Assembly (NCBI RefSeq): GCF_004000765.1
Contig: NZ_BILW01000006.1
Location: 186,001 to 250,000, forward strand
Length of the DNA: 64,000 nucleotides
Reading direction: 5' to 3'
DNA from: Paenibacillus chondroitinus NBRC 15376
GTDB lineage: Bacteria; Bacillota; Bacilli; Paenibacillales; NBRC-103111
A model generated the notes under the pieces. The model made no database searches, was not told the origin of the DNA, and saw nothing but the letters and a program-made list of their open reading frames with translations. Both the position numbers and the translations under genes were made by a program. This document shows positions 9,241 through 18,129 of the stretch, in pieces. How positions within the stretch are numbered: the stretch's first letter is position 1; every line of letters begins with the position of its first letter.

Positions 9241-10069
9241 GCTGGAGGGGAGCTTTCTGAAATTATTAAGTCGAGTGTTTTGGATAGTTGTGGGATGCAC
9301 GTTTTTGTTTCCTTTGTATTGGATGGTAACAATGTCGTTGAAGTCCAAAAGCGAAGCTTACAAAAATCCTTTTGGGATACCGTCTTCCTGGGATTGGTTG
9401 AACTTTAGCGAAGCGCTGTCCAAATATCATTTTTATACGTATTTCGAGAACAGCGTAATTTATACCACAGGCACAATCGTCATTACGTTGATAACTGGCA
9501 GCATGCTTGCTTATTGTCTCAGCCGTATGCAATGGAGATTGAATTCCGCAATGTTGTTATATGTATCTATGGGTTTAATTGTCCCAATTGAAGTCGTCGT
9601 TATTCCTTTATTCCAACTGGTTAAATGGATGCATATCAAAAATAGTTATTTTGGCCTTATCTTGCCTTATTCCGGCTTCGCCATCGCATCCTGCGTATTG
9701 ATGCTGTATGCCTTTCTCCGGTCTTTGCCTAATGAGCTGGAAGAAGCGGCATGTATCGATGGAGCGAATGTCTATCAAACGTATATGAAAATCATATTTC
9801 CAATCGTAATGCCAGCGCTCATGACGCAATGCGTTCTTATATTCATTCGAATCTGGAACGAATTTCCGCTTGCTTTTATTATCGCTTCCAAAGATCAATT
9901 GCGGCCGCTTACGGTGGGGTTGCTTGGATTCTTCGTCAATGTGGGAGTTGCGGATTGGGGACTCATTGGCGCGAGTATGCTGTTATCCAGCTTGCCTATG
10001 ATCATCGTTTATTTAATAGGGAACGAAAAGATCGAGAATGCATTGACTGCAGGTGCAATTTTGAAGTGA
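9215..10069 (+). CDS. Sugar ABC importer 1, permease (UgpE/MsmG-like)
   Basis: The second CUT1 permease, with about six membrane segments and EAA loop LEEAACIDGANVYQTYMKII. No ATG is available at the natural start. TTG at 9215 overlaps the previous gene and has a weak AAAGG. A CTG at 9257 sits 7 bases after a near-ideal GGAGGGGA and would give a typical MKLLSRVFW start and a 270-residue protein. Coordinates here use the canonical TTG, but CTG 9257 fits better in RBS spacing and family length. Stop, frame and family are secure. Confidence 0.85.
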   Translation: MPEKNWSFKLEGSFLKLLSRVFWIVVGCTFLFPLYWMVTMSLKSKSEAYKNPFGIPSSWDWLNFSEALSKYHFYTYFENSVIYTTGTIVITLITGSMLAYCLSRMQWRLNSAMLLYVSMGLIVPIEVVVIPLFQLVKWMHIKNSYFGLILPYSGFAIASCVLMLYAFLRSLPNELEEAACIDGANVYQTYMKIIFPIVMPALMTQCVLIFIRIWNEFPLAFIIASKDQLRPLTVGLLGFFVNVGVADWGLIGASMLLSSLPMIIVYLIGNEKIENALTAGAILK

Positions 10070-10084
10070 CGAAATTGAATGGGA

Positions 10085-10114
10085 AGAAGGGACGCCAGCT
10101 AAGGTGTCCCTTCT
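10085..10114 (+). terminator. Hairpin terminator after importer 1
   Basis: AGAAGGGACGCC (10085-10096) pairs with GGTGTCCCTTCT (10103-10114), 12 bp with one G-U, loop of 6. A pyrimidine-rich but not pure-T tail follows. It separates importer 1 from the 10356 gene. Confidence 0.65.
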
Positions 10115-10175
10115 CCTTATCTGCAGGCTAACGCAACCCTCTATCTTTTCAAATTTACCCGAGAATTTTCCTTAC

Positions 10176-10206
10176 GGTCCAATAATAGTCTCTGGGAATA
10201 TTCGTA
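10176..10206 (+). promoter_or_regulatory. Element A: second copy, before the giant secreted-protein gene
   Basis: GGTCC, then AATAATAGTCTCTG, then GAATATTCGTA. These match the blocks at 6791-6836 with a shorter gap. This suggests the 10356 gene belongs to the same regulon as importer 1. Confidence 0.45.
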
Positions 10207-10232
10207 CAGACTGGTATCATGAAGTTATTAAT

Positions 10233-10246
10233 TGATAGCGCTTCCA
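10233..10246 (+). promoter_or_regulatory. cre-like site before the giant secreted-protein gene
   Basis: TGATAGCGCTTCCA differs from the CcpA cre consensus TGWAARCGYTWNCW at one position. Its core GCGCTTCCAA recurs at 31788 and, with one inserted base, at 38530. Confidence 0.5.
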
Positions 10247-10355
10247 ACGTTGGGGTTAGAACAGCTTAGTCGGAATCTGCAGAGAGAAGAAGCCGGCACT
10301 AATACCGCCCAGGCGGTAATGTGTATAGCAGTTTACTTATATCCAAGGAGGTTTT

Positions 10356-13300
10356 ATGAAAGTGAGAAAAAGATCATTCATTTGGATTCTGACTTTGGTA
10401 ACGGTATTTTGCATGTTGCCATTTTCAGGGTCGGTACTCGCAGCTGACAGTGCGGCAAATGCAACTGCGGCTGGCAGTACGCCAAGTGCAACTATCTATG
10501 TTGCTACAAATGGCAATGATATCACAGGTGACGGAACGCAAGGAAAGCCGTACAAAACGGTTGCCAAGGCAAAAGAAGTCGTAAGGACTCTGCCTAAGAC
10601 CGGCGGGGATATCGTCGTTCAAATTGCGGATGGATTTTATTCGCTTGATGAGACCTTGGTATTCAACAAGGATGACTCCGGAAGTGCAAGCAGCACAATT
10701 CGTTATGAAGCGGCGCCGGGTGCGAAGCCGGTAATCAGCGCGGGTGAAATGTTGGGAAAAGGCGTATGGACAGAAGCTGTTGGCCTCACCCAGACGGGCG
10801 GTTTGAAGGCGTATAAAACGACCCTGAACCGGAGCGATAAGTTGCGTGCTATTTATGTCAACGATAAGAGAGCCAACATGACGCTGAGCTCGCAAGTCGT
10901 TTCTGCCAACAGAACCGTCACCGGCACTCCCACAGCCAGCTTTACCACTGCCAATAACCCTTGGGCGTGGCAGAACGGCAGCAACATCCGGGCGGGTATC
11001 GTATTCGATGCCAGCGTGGGTCTGACAACGGCAACGAAAAATCCCCAAAACATCGAAGCCGAAAGCATGGGCGGCTCCACCGCCAGATGGGCAAGGCCTT
11101 TTGTCACCTTCGCGTCAATTGAACAGGCGCCGGCAGCCAGCAACAAGCCCGGTGGTGTCATGCTCCGGTTCCAGATGCCGTATGCGGCGATTTCACAGTC
11201 TTTAAGTAATAATACGCAATACAATCCAGGTAACAATCAAGTCATCCGCAACGCTTTCGAGTTCTTCAACAAACGCGGAGATTTCTATTTCGACCAGGCG
11301 GAAAGCACGCTTTATTACATCCCGCTTGAAGGCGAAGATATCAATACCGCCGACGTGGTCATTCCAAGGCTTGAGACGGTTCTCGACATCAGAGGAATCC
11401 CTGTAGGAGATCGGTTGAACCCTGTTGCAGGCTCGGATGATGGACGTGTCAAAAACATAACCTTTAGCGGCCTGAAGTTTGCCCATACCGACTACAAACT
11501 GACTGAACTGACGGGCACATATACACTTAGCGACGGATCCGGTCCGGTAACAACCAGTTCCCGTGGTTATGCGTCCGTTCAGGGCTCAATCGTGAACAAA
11601 GTTTACTTCCCCAGCAGCATAAACTGGCATGAGACTTTCTACAGAGGGTATGACATACCGCCGGCAGCGGTAATCATCAACGCGGCGAGGAACATCAAAG
11701 TGTTGAACGGCGAGATCGGGCTTACCGGATTTAATGGTATCCATGTAGAAAACGATGCCAAGGATATCGAAATCTCGGGCAACTATATCGTAGATACGCT
11801 CGCTTCCGGCATTGTAATCGGACATCCGCAGCATATCTATGAAAATGATGTGGCGATTACGCATGAATCCAGTGCTTCGGTCTCTGGTACGCCAATAAGG
11901 AATTGGGCTGGCGTTGATAAAGAAAAATTTACGGCGGGTACAGAAGCCGTGCCGGAGAATATTTATATAACAAATAACTTTTTGTACAGGACCTGCTACG
12001 GATTCCCGGGCGCTAACGCACTGGCTTCTTTCTACACAACGAATATGCAGGTACTGCACAATTACATTTATGACACCACTTACGGCGCCATGAGCATCGG
12101 CTGGGGTTGGGATGAGTACGATGGGTTCGGCTTTACTGCTCAAGGTACAAACAAGACCGGCGGCCCTTACCATGGCACGAATGAAACGAGCATCGCAAGG
12201 TCTCCAGCCATATCTACGACCTCCAGGAATAATAAAATAAACTATAACCGGATCGAGCAAATTTGCACGGTAGTTAACGACTCCGGAGCCATTTACTCAC
12301 TGGGCCGGCAGGGCGATCCGGGTAATTTGCCGGGCGGAGGGACATGGGACACCATCAACACCGTCTACCCGTTAACAAACGACCCCGTCACGAACAAGAA
12401 TAGTAACTGGAATTCTGACAACTGGACGAATTTCACGGAGATGAACTACAACTTCCTTAACCCGAATCCGACTGACAAACCCACGGACTCCAACAACTGG
12501 ATGAACGGGTTCCATCCCGACGAAGGCAGCACGTTCATCAAGATGATAGGCAACGTTGTGCAGGCAAAACTCTCCTATGCCGTGGGGCAGAGCCGCCTTA
12601 TTGAGTTTAACAACTGGAAGCGCAAAAGCGATATGATTATGGTCCAAGGTTACGTAGACGGGGATAACAACCAGAATGGCGCCCCAAGGACTACTTATGA
12701 CAATTACAAAAGCACAAGCCGCATTTGGCCGCTTAAGGGCAACGAAATCGTTTTGAATTCAGGCCTTACCAACGAATACACGAAGATGATCCCAAGGAGC
12801 CTCATTGCCGATACCGAGTTTGAGTTGGCTTCCAACGTCATCATGGGTAAAGGTGAAAAGCTGAACCGCAGGGGTCTGCTCCAAGCTCAAGACACAGTTT
12901 GGCTCGCGCCTGCGAACACAACTGTCTTTAATGAAGGCAATACGATGACAAAAGCTGCCGGTGACGTAAAGTCAATCAACGCTCCGACTGTCGCAGGAGA
13001 ATACAAATTATATATCAAATATGGAGACGGCAGAGCAACGGCCACTTCCAAGTACACGGTATACGTCGACGCGAGCGGTTCAGCAACCAATGTGGAAAAT
13101 GGGAAAAACTACGAAGTTTCAGCGGTACGTCCGCTTAAACTGACTTTGAGTAATGATTACACCTTTACGCTTAACGGCAAGCCCGTGGCGAATGGGTACG
13201 AAATAAGCACCGAAGGAAGCTGGACCTTGGTAGGCAGCACCTCGACGCCTGCACTAACCCTCAATTTTACCACCACAGTATCGGTGGCGAATAGGCTTCT

Positions 13301-16184
13301 CCCGGCTGACGTTTCAGTAGCCCCCGGCGGGAAAGTCAGGTTAGCGTACGATTTGGACGACGCCACAAAACAGATATGGATTTCCTCATCGAGTGACGGA
13401 AATTTTATTGAAAGTGACAAAGAAACAATGGCCTCCGGCAACATGATAGAAATAACTGCGCCAAAGTTGCCCGGTCCATACATTATTTACGTACGGTCCA
13501 AAGAAGGCGATGTTCTCAGCCTGTCGCACGCTCGTGTCGTGGTGCGCGATATGACGCCTGTCGATATTCCTAGAAATGGTCTTGACTTATGGCTCAAGGC
13601 GGATGAGGGCGTGGAAAAAGATAGCAGTGGCAATGTGACTGGATGGACAAATATGGGAAGCGTCCAGGCGAAGCTTGTTCCAGCGAACGTCCCCGGCAGC
13701 GGTGGCGATAATCTTGGAACACCAACCGGCAACCCTACGCTAAAAAACGATGGATACGATTATGTGGATTTCGCAGCGATGTCAAGGCCGCTAAAAGCTG
13801 CAGGTTTTAAAAATTATAACGGCAGTACGCAGATGACGATATACGCGCTGGTTAAACCAACAACCACAGCCAACAACTCCAGTGACCAAAATGGTCTTGT
13901 TTATTTCGGAATGAACGAGGCTTACCAAACTTGGGCGGCTAACAGCGGTTGGAGCGGTATTAATTTGGGTGTAGGAACAAACAGGGTTAATATCCGCTTT
14001 GGTAACACGGATGGCAGCGTATCAGGCGGCGGACAACAAATCACAACAACGGCCACTGACGGTCTGGCCAGCGTTCGGGCGCAGCTAAACGGAACCAATA
14101 GAGCCGTTTTTGTTAATAACAATGTCATCGGAACTGGAACCAACGCTAAGGCGCTTTTAGGGAACAGCTCGGATCTGGGCGTAGGTTACACGATGGCGGC
14201 TGTGACTCCCTACCGCTTCCTGGGCGGAGTCTCGCAGATTCTCATCTACGACAGGGTGCTGACAGCTGACGAAATTACGAAAGTAGAAACATATTTTAAC
14301 AATGTCAAAGCGGGCCGTGGTGGACCTGCGAACCCAATTGTCGCAACGGTCGACAAAACCCTGCTAACCGCTTTGATTGAGGCCGCCAATAAAAAGGACT
14401 CTAGCATCTATACAAACAATTCATGGAATGCTTTTGCAAGCGCATTAAATGATGCCAAAACTGCCGTCTCAAATGGTGAGATCGGGCAGGCAGTAGTAGA
14501 CAATGCCTATTACGCGCTGCGTAACGCGATTAAAGAGCTTCAATTGATACCAAGCGGAGTTAGTACCGCCGTATACGGAACGCCTGTTATCGGCGGCTCC
14601 GAGCTCGACCCACTCTGGAATACGACCGCCACGCTGCCGATTCTTAAGCATCTGACAATGGCGAACGGTCCGACAGACGGCACAGGTAAAGTGTTATGGG
14701 ACAATAATAACCTGTATGTACTGGTACGTGTAAAAGATCCTGTGCTGAACAGCAGCAGCAGCAACGCGTATGAGAAAGACTCTGTCGAAATCTTTGTGGA
14801 TGAGACTAACAGTAAACAAACCACTTACGGCACAGGTATGGGACAATACCGTGTTAATTATCTCAATGAGAAAAGCTTTAATCCAGGCAGTATCAGTGCG
14901 GGGTTTGAGTCTTTTGCCAAAGTCGTGGATGGCGGCTATTACATTGAGACTAAAATTCCTTTTAAGGCAAGTGTTCCTGCAGCTAATCGTGCCATTGGAT
15001 TTGATTTACAGATCAATGATGCGAAAGCATCAGGCGGCCGTCAGGACATTATCATGTGGAACGACGTGACCGGACAGTCCTATACCAACGGTTCACAATG
15101 GGGTGTGGTTACTCTTCTGGGCGAGCAGAAGCTGACGGTGACCGGAGCGGACGGAGCGACCTCCATCACAACCAAAGACGGCACGCTGCAAATGTTGGCG
15201 GGAGTGCCCGTCGTATGGTCGGTAACCGCAGAAGACGGTTCGGAGACGAATGCGGCGATCATCAGTGAGATGGGATTGCTGTCGGCCAAAAAGAACGGCG
15301 TTGTGAAAGTAACGGCGCAAGCGATCGGTTCCAGTCTGAAAGGCAGCGCGCTGATTTCGATCAGCGGTCAAGAAGGCGCGGTGCTGACAGGACCAACGGC
15401 CGTTGATGGCGGCAAAAACTTCGACGTTGATTTCAGCTTGGCGGGTTCTGGCAAAGATGTTATCGCGTTAGATACGACGATTAATTATGATTCCGATAAG
15501 CTGGAGTTTGTATCCATGGACTCGCTTCAGGATAATAATTTCAAACTGGTCGGCGATGTTAAATCGGATGGCAAGTTAAGAATTATTGCGGCCAATATTG
15601 GAAATACGGATATGGCGAGTGGATTGATCAGGCTTAAGTTTAAAGCTATTGCAACGGATAATTCGCAGATCGCTTCCATTCGCGTCAATCAGTTAACGGT
15701 TGCTAATGGTGCGGGCCAAGAGACAGAATGGGCTGGTGCAACTTATACAGTCCAAATTAATAAACTGGATAAATCGGGCTTATTGCGTCTGATTGCGGAA
15801 GCGCAAAGCGCGCATGATGCGGCAACGGAAGGCACATATCCTGGTCAATATCCATCAGGTTCGAAAGCAACCTTGCAGGCAGCAATTAATGCCGCTCAAG
15901 TGGTAGCGTCAACTCAAGGAGTAAGCCAGGCTGAAATTGAAGCGGCGATCCTGAACCTGAATGCGGCATTGCAAATCTTTAATGATTCAATAATTAAAGC
16001 TACCGATGGAGATTTCAATAACGATAATAAAGTAAGTATTGGTGACCTTGCAATTATTGCTTCTGCTTATGGTAAAAAGAAAGGAGATGCAGATTGGAAT
16101 CAGTACAAAGCGTTGGATTTGAGTGGCGACGGCATAATTGACATCGTTGATATCTCGATTCTGGCTCGTAAAATTCTGAATTAA
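10356..16184 (+). CDS. Giant secreted multidomain carbohydrate-active protein: beta-helix, CBM9-like, cohesin-like, dockerin
   Basis: A 1942-residue exported protein. The signal peptide ends near VLA (residue 29). Residues about 45-830 form a right-handed beta-helix region that opens with IYVATNGNDITGDGTQGKPY, as in pectate-lyase-like and GH141-like proteins. Sandwich domains follow to about 1060, then a LamG-like region from about 1075 (GLDLWLKADEG), a first FIVAR helical repeat (1328-1400), a CBM9-like domain (1402-1586), a Big2-like domain (1589-1671), a cohesin-like domain (1672-1801), a second FIVAR repeat (1802-1881), and a type I dockerin (1883-1942) with two Ca-binding repeats (DFNNDNKVSIGDLAIIASAYG-type and DLSGDGIIDIVDISILARK). 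It probably degrades or binds a plant polysaccharide outside the cell. Catalytic residues were not identified. RBS AAGGAGG precedes the ATG. Confidence 0.85.
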   Translation: MKVRKRSFIWILTLVTVFCMLPFSGSVLAADSAANATAAGSTPSATIYVATNGNDITGDGTQGKPYKTVAKAKEVVRTLPKTGGDIVVQIADGFYSLDETLVFNKDDSGSASSTIRYEAAPGAKPVISAGEMLGKGVWTEAVGLTQTGGLKAYKTTLNRSDKLRAIYVNDKRANMTLSSQVVSANRTVTGTPTASFTTANNPWAWQNGSNIRAGIVFDASVGLTTATKNPQNIEAESMGGSTARWARPFVTFASIEQAPAASNKPGGVMLRFQMPYAAISQSLSNNTQYNPGNNQVIRNAFEFFNKRGDFYFDQAESTLYYIPLEGEDINTADVVIPRLETVLDIRGIPVGDRLNPVAGSDDGRVKNITFSGLKFAHTDYKLTELTGTYTLSDGSGPVTTSSRGYASVQGSIVNKVYFPSSINWHETFYRGYDIPPAAVIINAARNIKVLNGEIGLTGFNGIHVENDAKDIEISGNYIVDTLASGIVIGHPQHIYENDVAITHESSASVSGTPIRNWAGVDKEKFTAGTEAVPENIYITNNFLYRTCYGFPGANALASFYTTNMQVLHNYIYDTTYGAMSIGWGWDEYDGFGFTAQGTNKTGGPYHGTNETSIARSPAISTTSRNNKINYNRIEQICTVVNDSGAIYSLGRQGDPGNLPGGGTWDTINTVYPLTNDPVTNKNSNWNSDNWTNFTEMNYNFLNPNPTDKPTDSNNWMNGFHPDEGSTFIKMIGNVVQAKLSYAVGQSRLIEFNNWKRKSDMIMVQGYVDGDNNQNGAPRTTYDNYKSTSRIWPLKGNEIVLNSGLTNEYTKMIPRSLIADTEFELASNVIMGKGEKLNRRGLLQAQDTVWLAPANTTVFNEGNTMTKAAGDVKSINAPTVAGEYKLYIKYGDGRATATSKYTVYVDASGSATNVENGKNYEVSAVRPLKLTLSNDYTFTLNGKPVANGYEISTEGSWTLVGSTSTPALTLNFTTTVSVANRLLPADVSVAPGGKVRLAYDLDDATKQIWISSSSDGNFIESDKETMASGNMIEITAPKLPGPYIIYVRSKEGDVLSLSHARVVVRDMTPVDIPRNGLDLWLKADEGVEKDSSGNVTGWTNMGSVQAKLVPANVPGSGGDNLGTPTGNPTLKNDGYDYVDFAAMSRPLKAAGFKNYNGSTQMTIYALVKPTTTANNSSDQNGLVYFGMNEAYQTWAANSGWSGINLGVGTNRVNIRFGNTDGSVSGGGQQITTTATDGLASVRAQLNGTNRAVFVNNNVIGTGTNAKALLGNSSDLGVGYTMAAVTPYRFLGGVSQILIYDRVLTADEITKVETYFNNVKAGRGGPANPIVATVDKTLLTALIEAANKKDSSIYTNNSWNAFASALNDAKTAVSNGEIGQAVVDNAYYALRNAIKELQLIPSGVSTAVYGTPVIGGSELDPLWNTTATLPILKHLTMANGPTDGTGKVLWDNNNLYVLVRVKDPVLNSSSSNAYEKDSVEIFVDETNSKQTTYGTGMGQYRVNYLNEKSFNPGSISAGFESFAKVVDGGYYIETKIPFKASVPAANRAIGFDLQINDAKASGGRQDIIMWNDVTGQSYTNGSQWGVVTLLGEQKLTVTGADGATSITTKDGTLQMLAGVPVVWSVTAEDGSETNAAIISEMGLLSAKKNGVVKVTAQAIGSSLKGSALISISGQEGAVLTGPTAVDGGKNFDVDFSLAGSGKDVIALDTTINYDSDKLEFVSMDSLQDNNFKLVGDVKSDGKLRIIAANIGNTDMASGLIRLKFKAIATDNSQIASIRVNQLTVANGAGQETEWAGATYTVQINKLDKSGLLRLIAEAQSAHDAATEGTYPGQYPSGSKATLQAAINAAQVVASTQGVSQAEIEAAILNLNAALQIFNDSIIKATDGDFNNDNKVSIGDLAIIASAYGKKKGDADWNQYKALDLSGDGIIDIVDISILARKILN

Positions 16185-16196
16185 TTACAGGTAAAC

Positions 16197-16246
16197 AAGA
16201 AATGGTGGCCTTAGTTGAAGTTAACTTAGGGCCGCCATTTCTTTGT
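16197..16246 (+). terminator. Terminator of the giant gene
   Basis: A long inverted repeat: AAGAAATGG with TGGCCTTAG on the left pairs with CTTAGGGCCG and CCATTTCTT on the right, with minor bulges. TTTG follows. It isolates the gene from the TetR unit. Confidence 0.65.
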
Positions 16247-16295
16247 TATATGAAAGTTCTCAGCCTGTAGAGGGGAAAAAAATTCCAAAAACCTC

Positions 16296-16351
16296 TTTAC
16301 AAACCGGCGGTCGGTATTGTATGATGAACACATAACAGACCGACGGTCGGT
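16296..16351 (+). promoter_or_regulatory. TetR-unit promoter with two operator palindromes
   Basis: TTTACA (16296-16301), an 18-base spacer and TATGAT (16320-16325) form the promoter. ACCGGCGGTCGGT (16303-16315) fills the spacer and ACCGACGGTCGGT (16339-16351) covers the expected transcript start. The second copy is a perfect 6+1+6 palindrome. Repeated palindromes overlapping the promoter of a tetR gene are the standard sign of autorepression. Confidence 0.75.
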
Positions 16352-16374
16352 ACTACGAAAAAGGAGAGAACGAC

Positions 16375-16959
16375 GTGTCAACATCAGCAAACGTGAGTTT
16401 TCAGATTATTATGGATGCAACTGAGGAATTGATTCAAAAGAAGGGATGCAGGCAAACGACGCTGCAGGATATTATAACGCGCACCGGCTTGTCAAAAGGA
16501 GCGATCTATCACTACGTTACAGGAAAGGATGAGCTGCTCGGACTCCTGTTAAAATCCCGCGTTATGCGAATCAACGCGCGCTTCACGGAGGTTGCGAACA
16601 GTCCGCAATCTTCCGGGCTTGCTAATCCACTGCAGCTTATTGCGGAAGATATGCTCCGCTCTACGAGTCACAACGATGTGACCAATCAAATCTTCATTTA
16701 TCTCCTTAGTCAGATGGATAACGCGAAGGTTGCCAAGATCGTACAGGAAGTGTTCGCCTTTACGCTGCAAACTAGTATGAGTTGGATTGAAGTGGGGCAG
16801 GCTCACGGCTTTATTCCGCAACAAGTGGATGGAGCGAAAGTTGCTGAACGATTAGTTACTTTTTTATATGGAATGAGGGTTCAAAATACGATCAATCAAG
16901 AACAGAGCCGCATGACGGTGGAAGAGCTGGTCGGCTTCATGACGCGCTCATTGAGCTAA
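16375..16959 (+). CDS. TetR-family transcriptional repressor
   Basis: A 194-residue regulator. The N-terminal helix-turn-helix reads TTLQDIITRTGLSKGAIYHY, the TetR DNA-binding signature, near residues 25-45. The remainder is a helical ligand-binding and dimer domain. The start is GTG, with AAAGGAGAG 6-7 bases upstream. It leads a three-gene unit with the membrane protein at 16980 and the acetyltransferase at 17602, and probably represses that unit through the two palindromes upstream. The ligand is unknown. Confidence 0.88.
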   Translation: MSTSANVSFQIIMDATEELIQKKGCRQTTLQDIITRTGLSKGAIYHYVTGKDELLGLLLKSRVMRINARFTEVANSPQSSGLANPLQLIAEDMLRSTSHNDVTNQIFIYLLSQMDNAKVAKIVQEVFAFTLQTSMSWIEVGQAHGFIPQQVDGAKVAERLVTFLYGMRVQNTINQEQSRMTVEELVGFMTRSLS

Positions 16960-16979
16960 TTGGAAAGGGTGAGTGTAGG

Positions 16980-17585
16980 ATGTCGAAACGGAATTACGTT
17001 ATTTTCACATTGCTTGTTAACGGTATTTTGCCATGGATTTTGTATGTCTGGTTATCTGAGCATATGAACAGCCTTGCTGCTTTAACTATAGCAACGCTTG
17101 TACCGTTGCTTGACAATCTGGTTCACCTGATGAAGCACCGCAAGTTGGATGCATTCGGCGCATTGATGCTCTTTACGTTTCTATTGACGATTGTGCTTGT
17201 TCTACTGGGAGGCAGTGAAAAAATACTGCTCGTCCGCGAATCTCTAATTACGGCTTCTGTCGGTTTAATATTTCTGGGATCGTTGTTTTTCCGGCGTCCT
17301 ATCATGTATTATTTGGCTCTGCGATTTATCTCGACTCCTCATTTTGCGGAGAATTGGAACTATGCGTATTTCCGATTTGTGATGAAACTGATGACCTTCG
17401 TATGGGGCGTTATGCTGACGATGGAAGCTGCGGTACGCGTGGTTATGGTTTATCGGCTTCCGACTGCGAGCTACTTGGCGATTTCGAACCTCGTGCTTTA
17501 CGGTTTCATCGGGGCGGCTGTGCTGTGGACGGTCATCTACCGTCGTCATTCGGCGGCAAAACTACATCAGCTTAAGCAGAGCTGA
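16980..17585 (+). CDS. VC0807-family integral membrane protein
   Basis: A 201-residue protein with five to six hydrophobic segments. It begins with a segment containing LLVNGILPWILYVWLSEH and holds the charged loop LDNLVHLMKHRKLDAFGA, features of the VC0807-like membrane proteins of unknown function often found beside TetR genes. RBS GAAAGGGTGAG lies upstream. It starts 20 bases after the TetR gene, so is cotranscribed and probably controlled by it. A transport or efflux role is possible but not shown. Confidence 0.7.
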   Translation: MSKRNYVIFTLLVNGILPWILYVWLSEHMNSLAALTIATLVPLLDNLVHLMKHRKLDAFGALMLFTFLLTIVLVLLGGSEKILLVRESLITASVGLIFLGSLFFRRPIMYYLALRFISTPHFAENWNYAYFRFVMKLMTFVWGVMLTMEAAVRVVMVYRLPTASYLAISNLVLYGFIGAAVLWTVIYRRHSAAKLHQLKQS

Positions 17586-17601
17586 GTTTGGAGGATGTAG
17601 A

Positions 17602-18108
17602 ATGGAAATCGTTCAATTGACCGGGAAAGACGGCAATAACCTGTTAGCACTGTACAGAGCGGTAGCTGCCGATTTGAAGAGGCAGAATATTCGCCAGTGG
17701 GATTGGCTGTATCCAAACGGATTCGTCATACGTGGTGATTTGAGAAGGGGGACAGCTTTCGGCGTTCGCATAGGCTCTCGAATCATTGGAGCCATTGTAG
17801 TGGACGACCGCCAGAGCAAACGGTATGAGGGCTTGCCTTGGGTGGATCACGCGGTTGATCGCGTCCGCTGTATTCATCGCTTGGCGGTAGACCCTACCTG
17901 CCAAGGACAGGGAATAGGCGGCAAGCTGTTACGCTTTGCCGAGGAGCAGGCGCTTTTATCGGGCGGCACAAGTATAAGGCTTGACGTGTATTCCGGAAAC
18001 TCGGGTGCCGCAAAGCTGTATGCTCGAGGGGGCTACCGGCAGGTTGGCCAAATCCGTTTTCCGTTGCGGAAAGAGGAGTACATTTGTTATGAGAAGCTGC
18101 TCGGATAA
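17602..18108 (+). CDS. GNAT-family N-acetyltransferase
   Basis: A 168-residue protein with the GNAT acetyl-CoA motif: RLAVDPTCQGQGIGGKLLRF near residues 94-113, containing the Q-x-x-G-x-G/A-type pyrophosphate loop, then the motif B region GNSGAAKLYARGGYRQVG. There is no membrane segment. It lies 16 bases after the membrane-protein gene with RBS GGAGGATG, so it is the third gene of the TetR unit. The acyl acceptor is unknown; small-molecule and protein N-acetylation are both possible. Confidence 0.82.
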   Translation: MEIVQLTGKDGNNLLALYRAVAADLKRQNIRQWDWLYPNGFVIRGDLRRGTAFGVRIGSRIIGAIVVDDRQSKRYEGLPWVDHAVDRVRCIHRLAVDPTCQGQGIGGKLLRFAEEQALLSGGTSIRLDVYSGNSGAAKLYARGGYRQVGQIRFPLRKEEYICYEKLLG

Positions 18109-18129
18109 ATTTATAAAGGTGAGAATTAT

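Noticed and set aside
10425..11048. 207-residue open frame on -
   Set aside because: Antisense to the giant secreted-protein gene; no RBS and Arg/Ser-rich shadow composition.
11586..12260. 224-residue open frame on -
   Set aside because: Antisense to the beta-helix module; a long frame explained by codon bias of the real gene.
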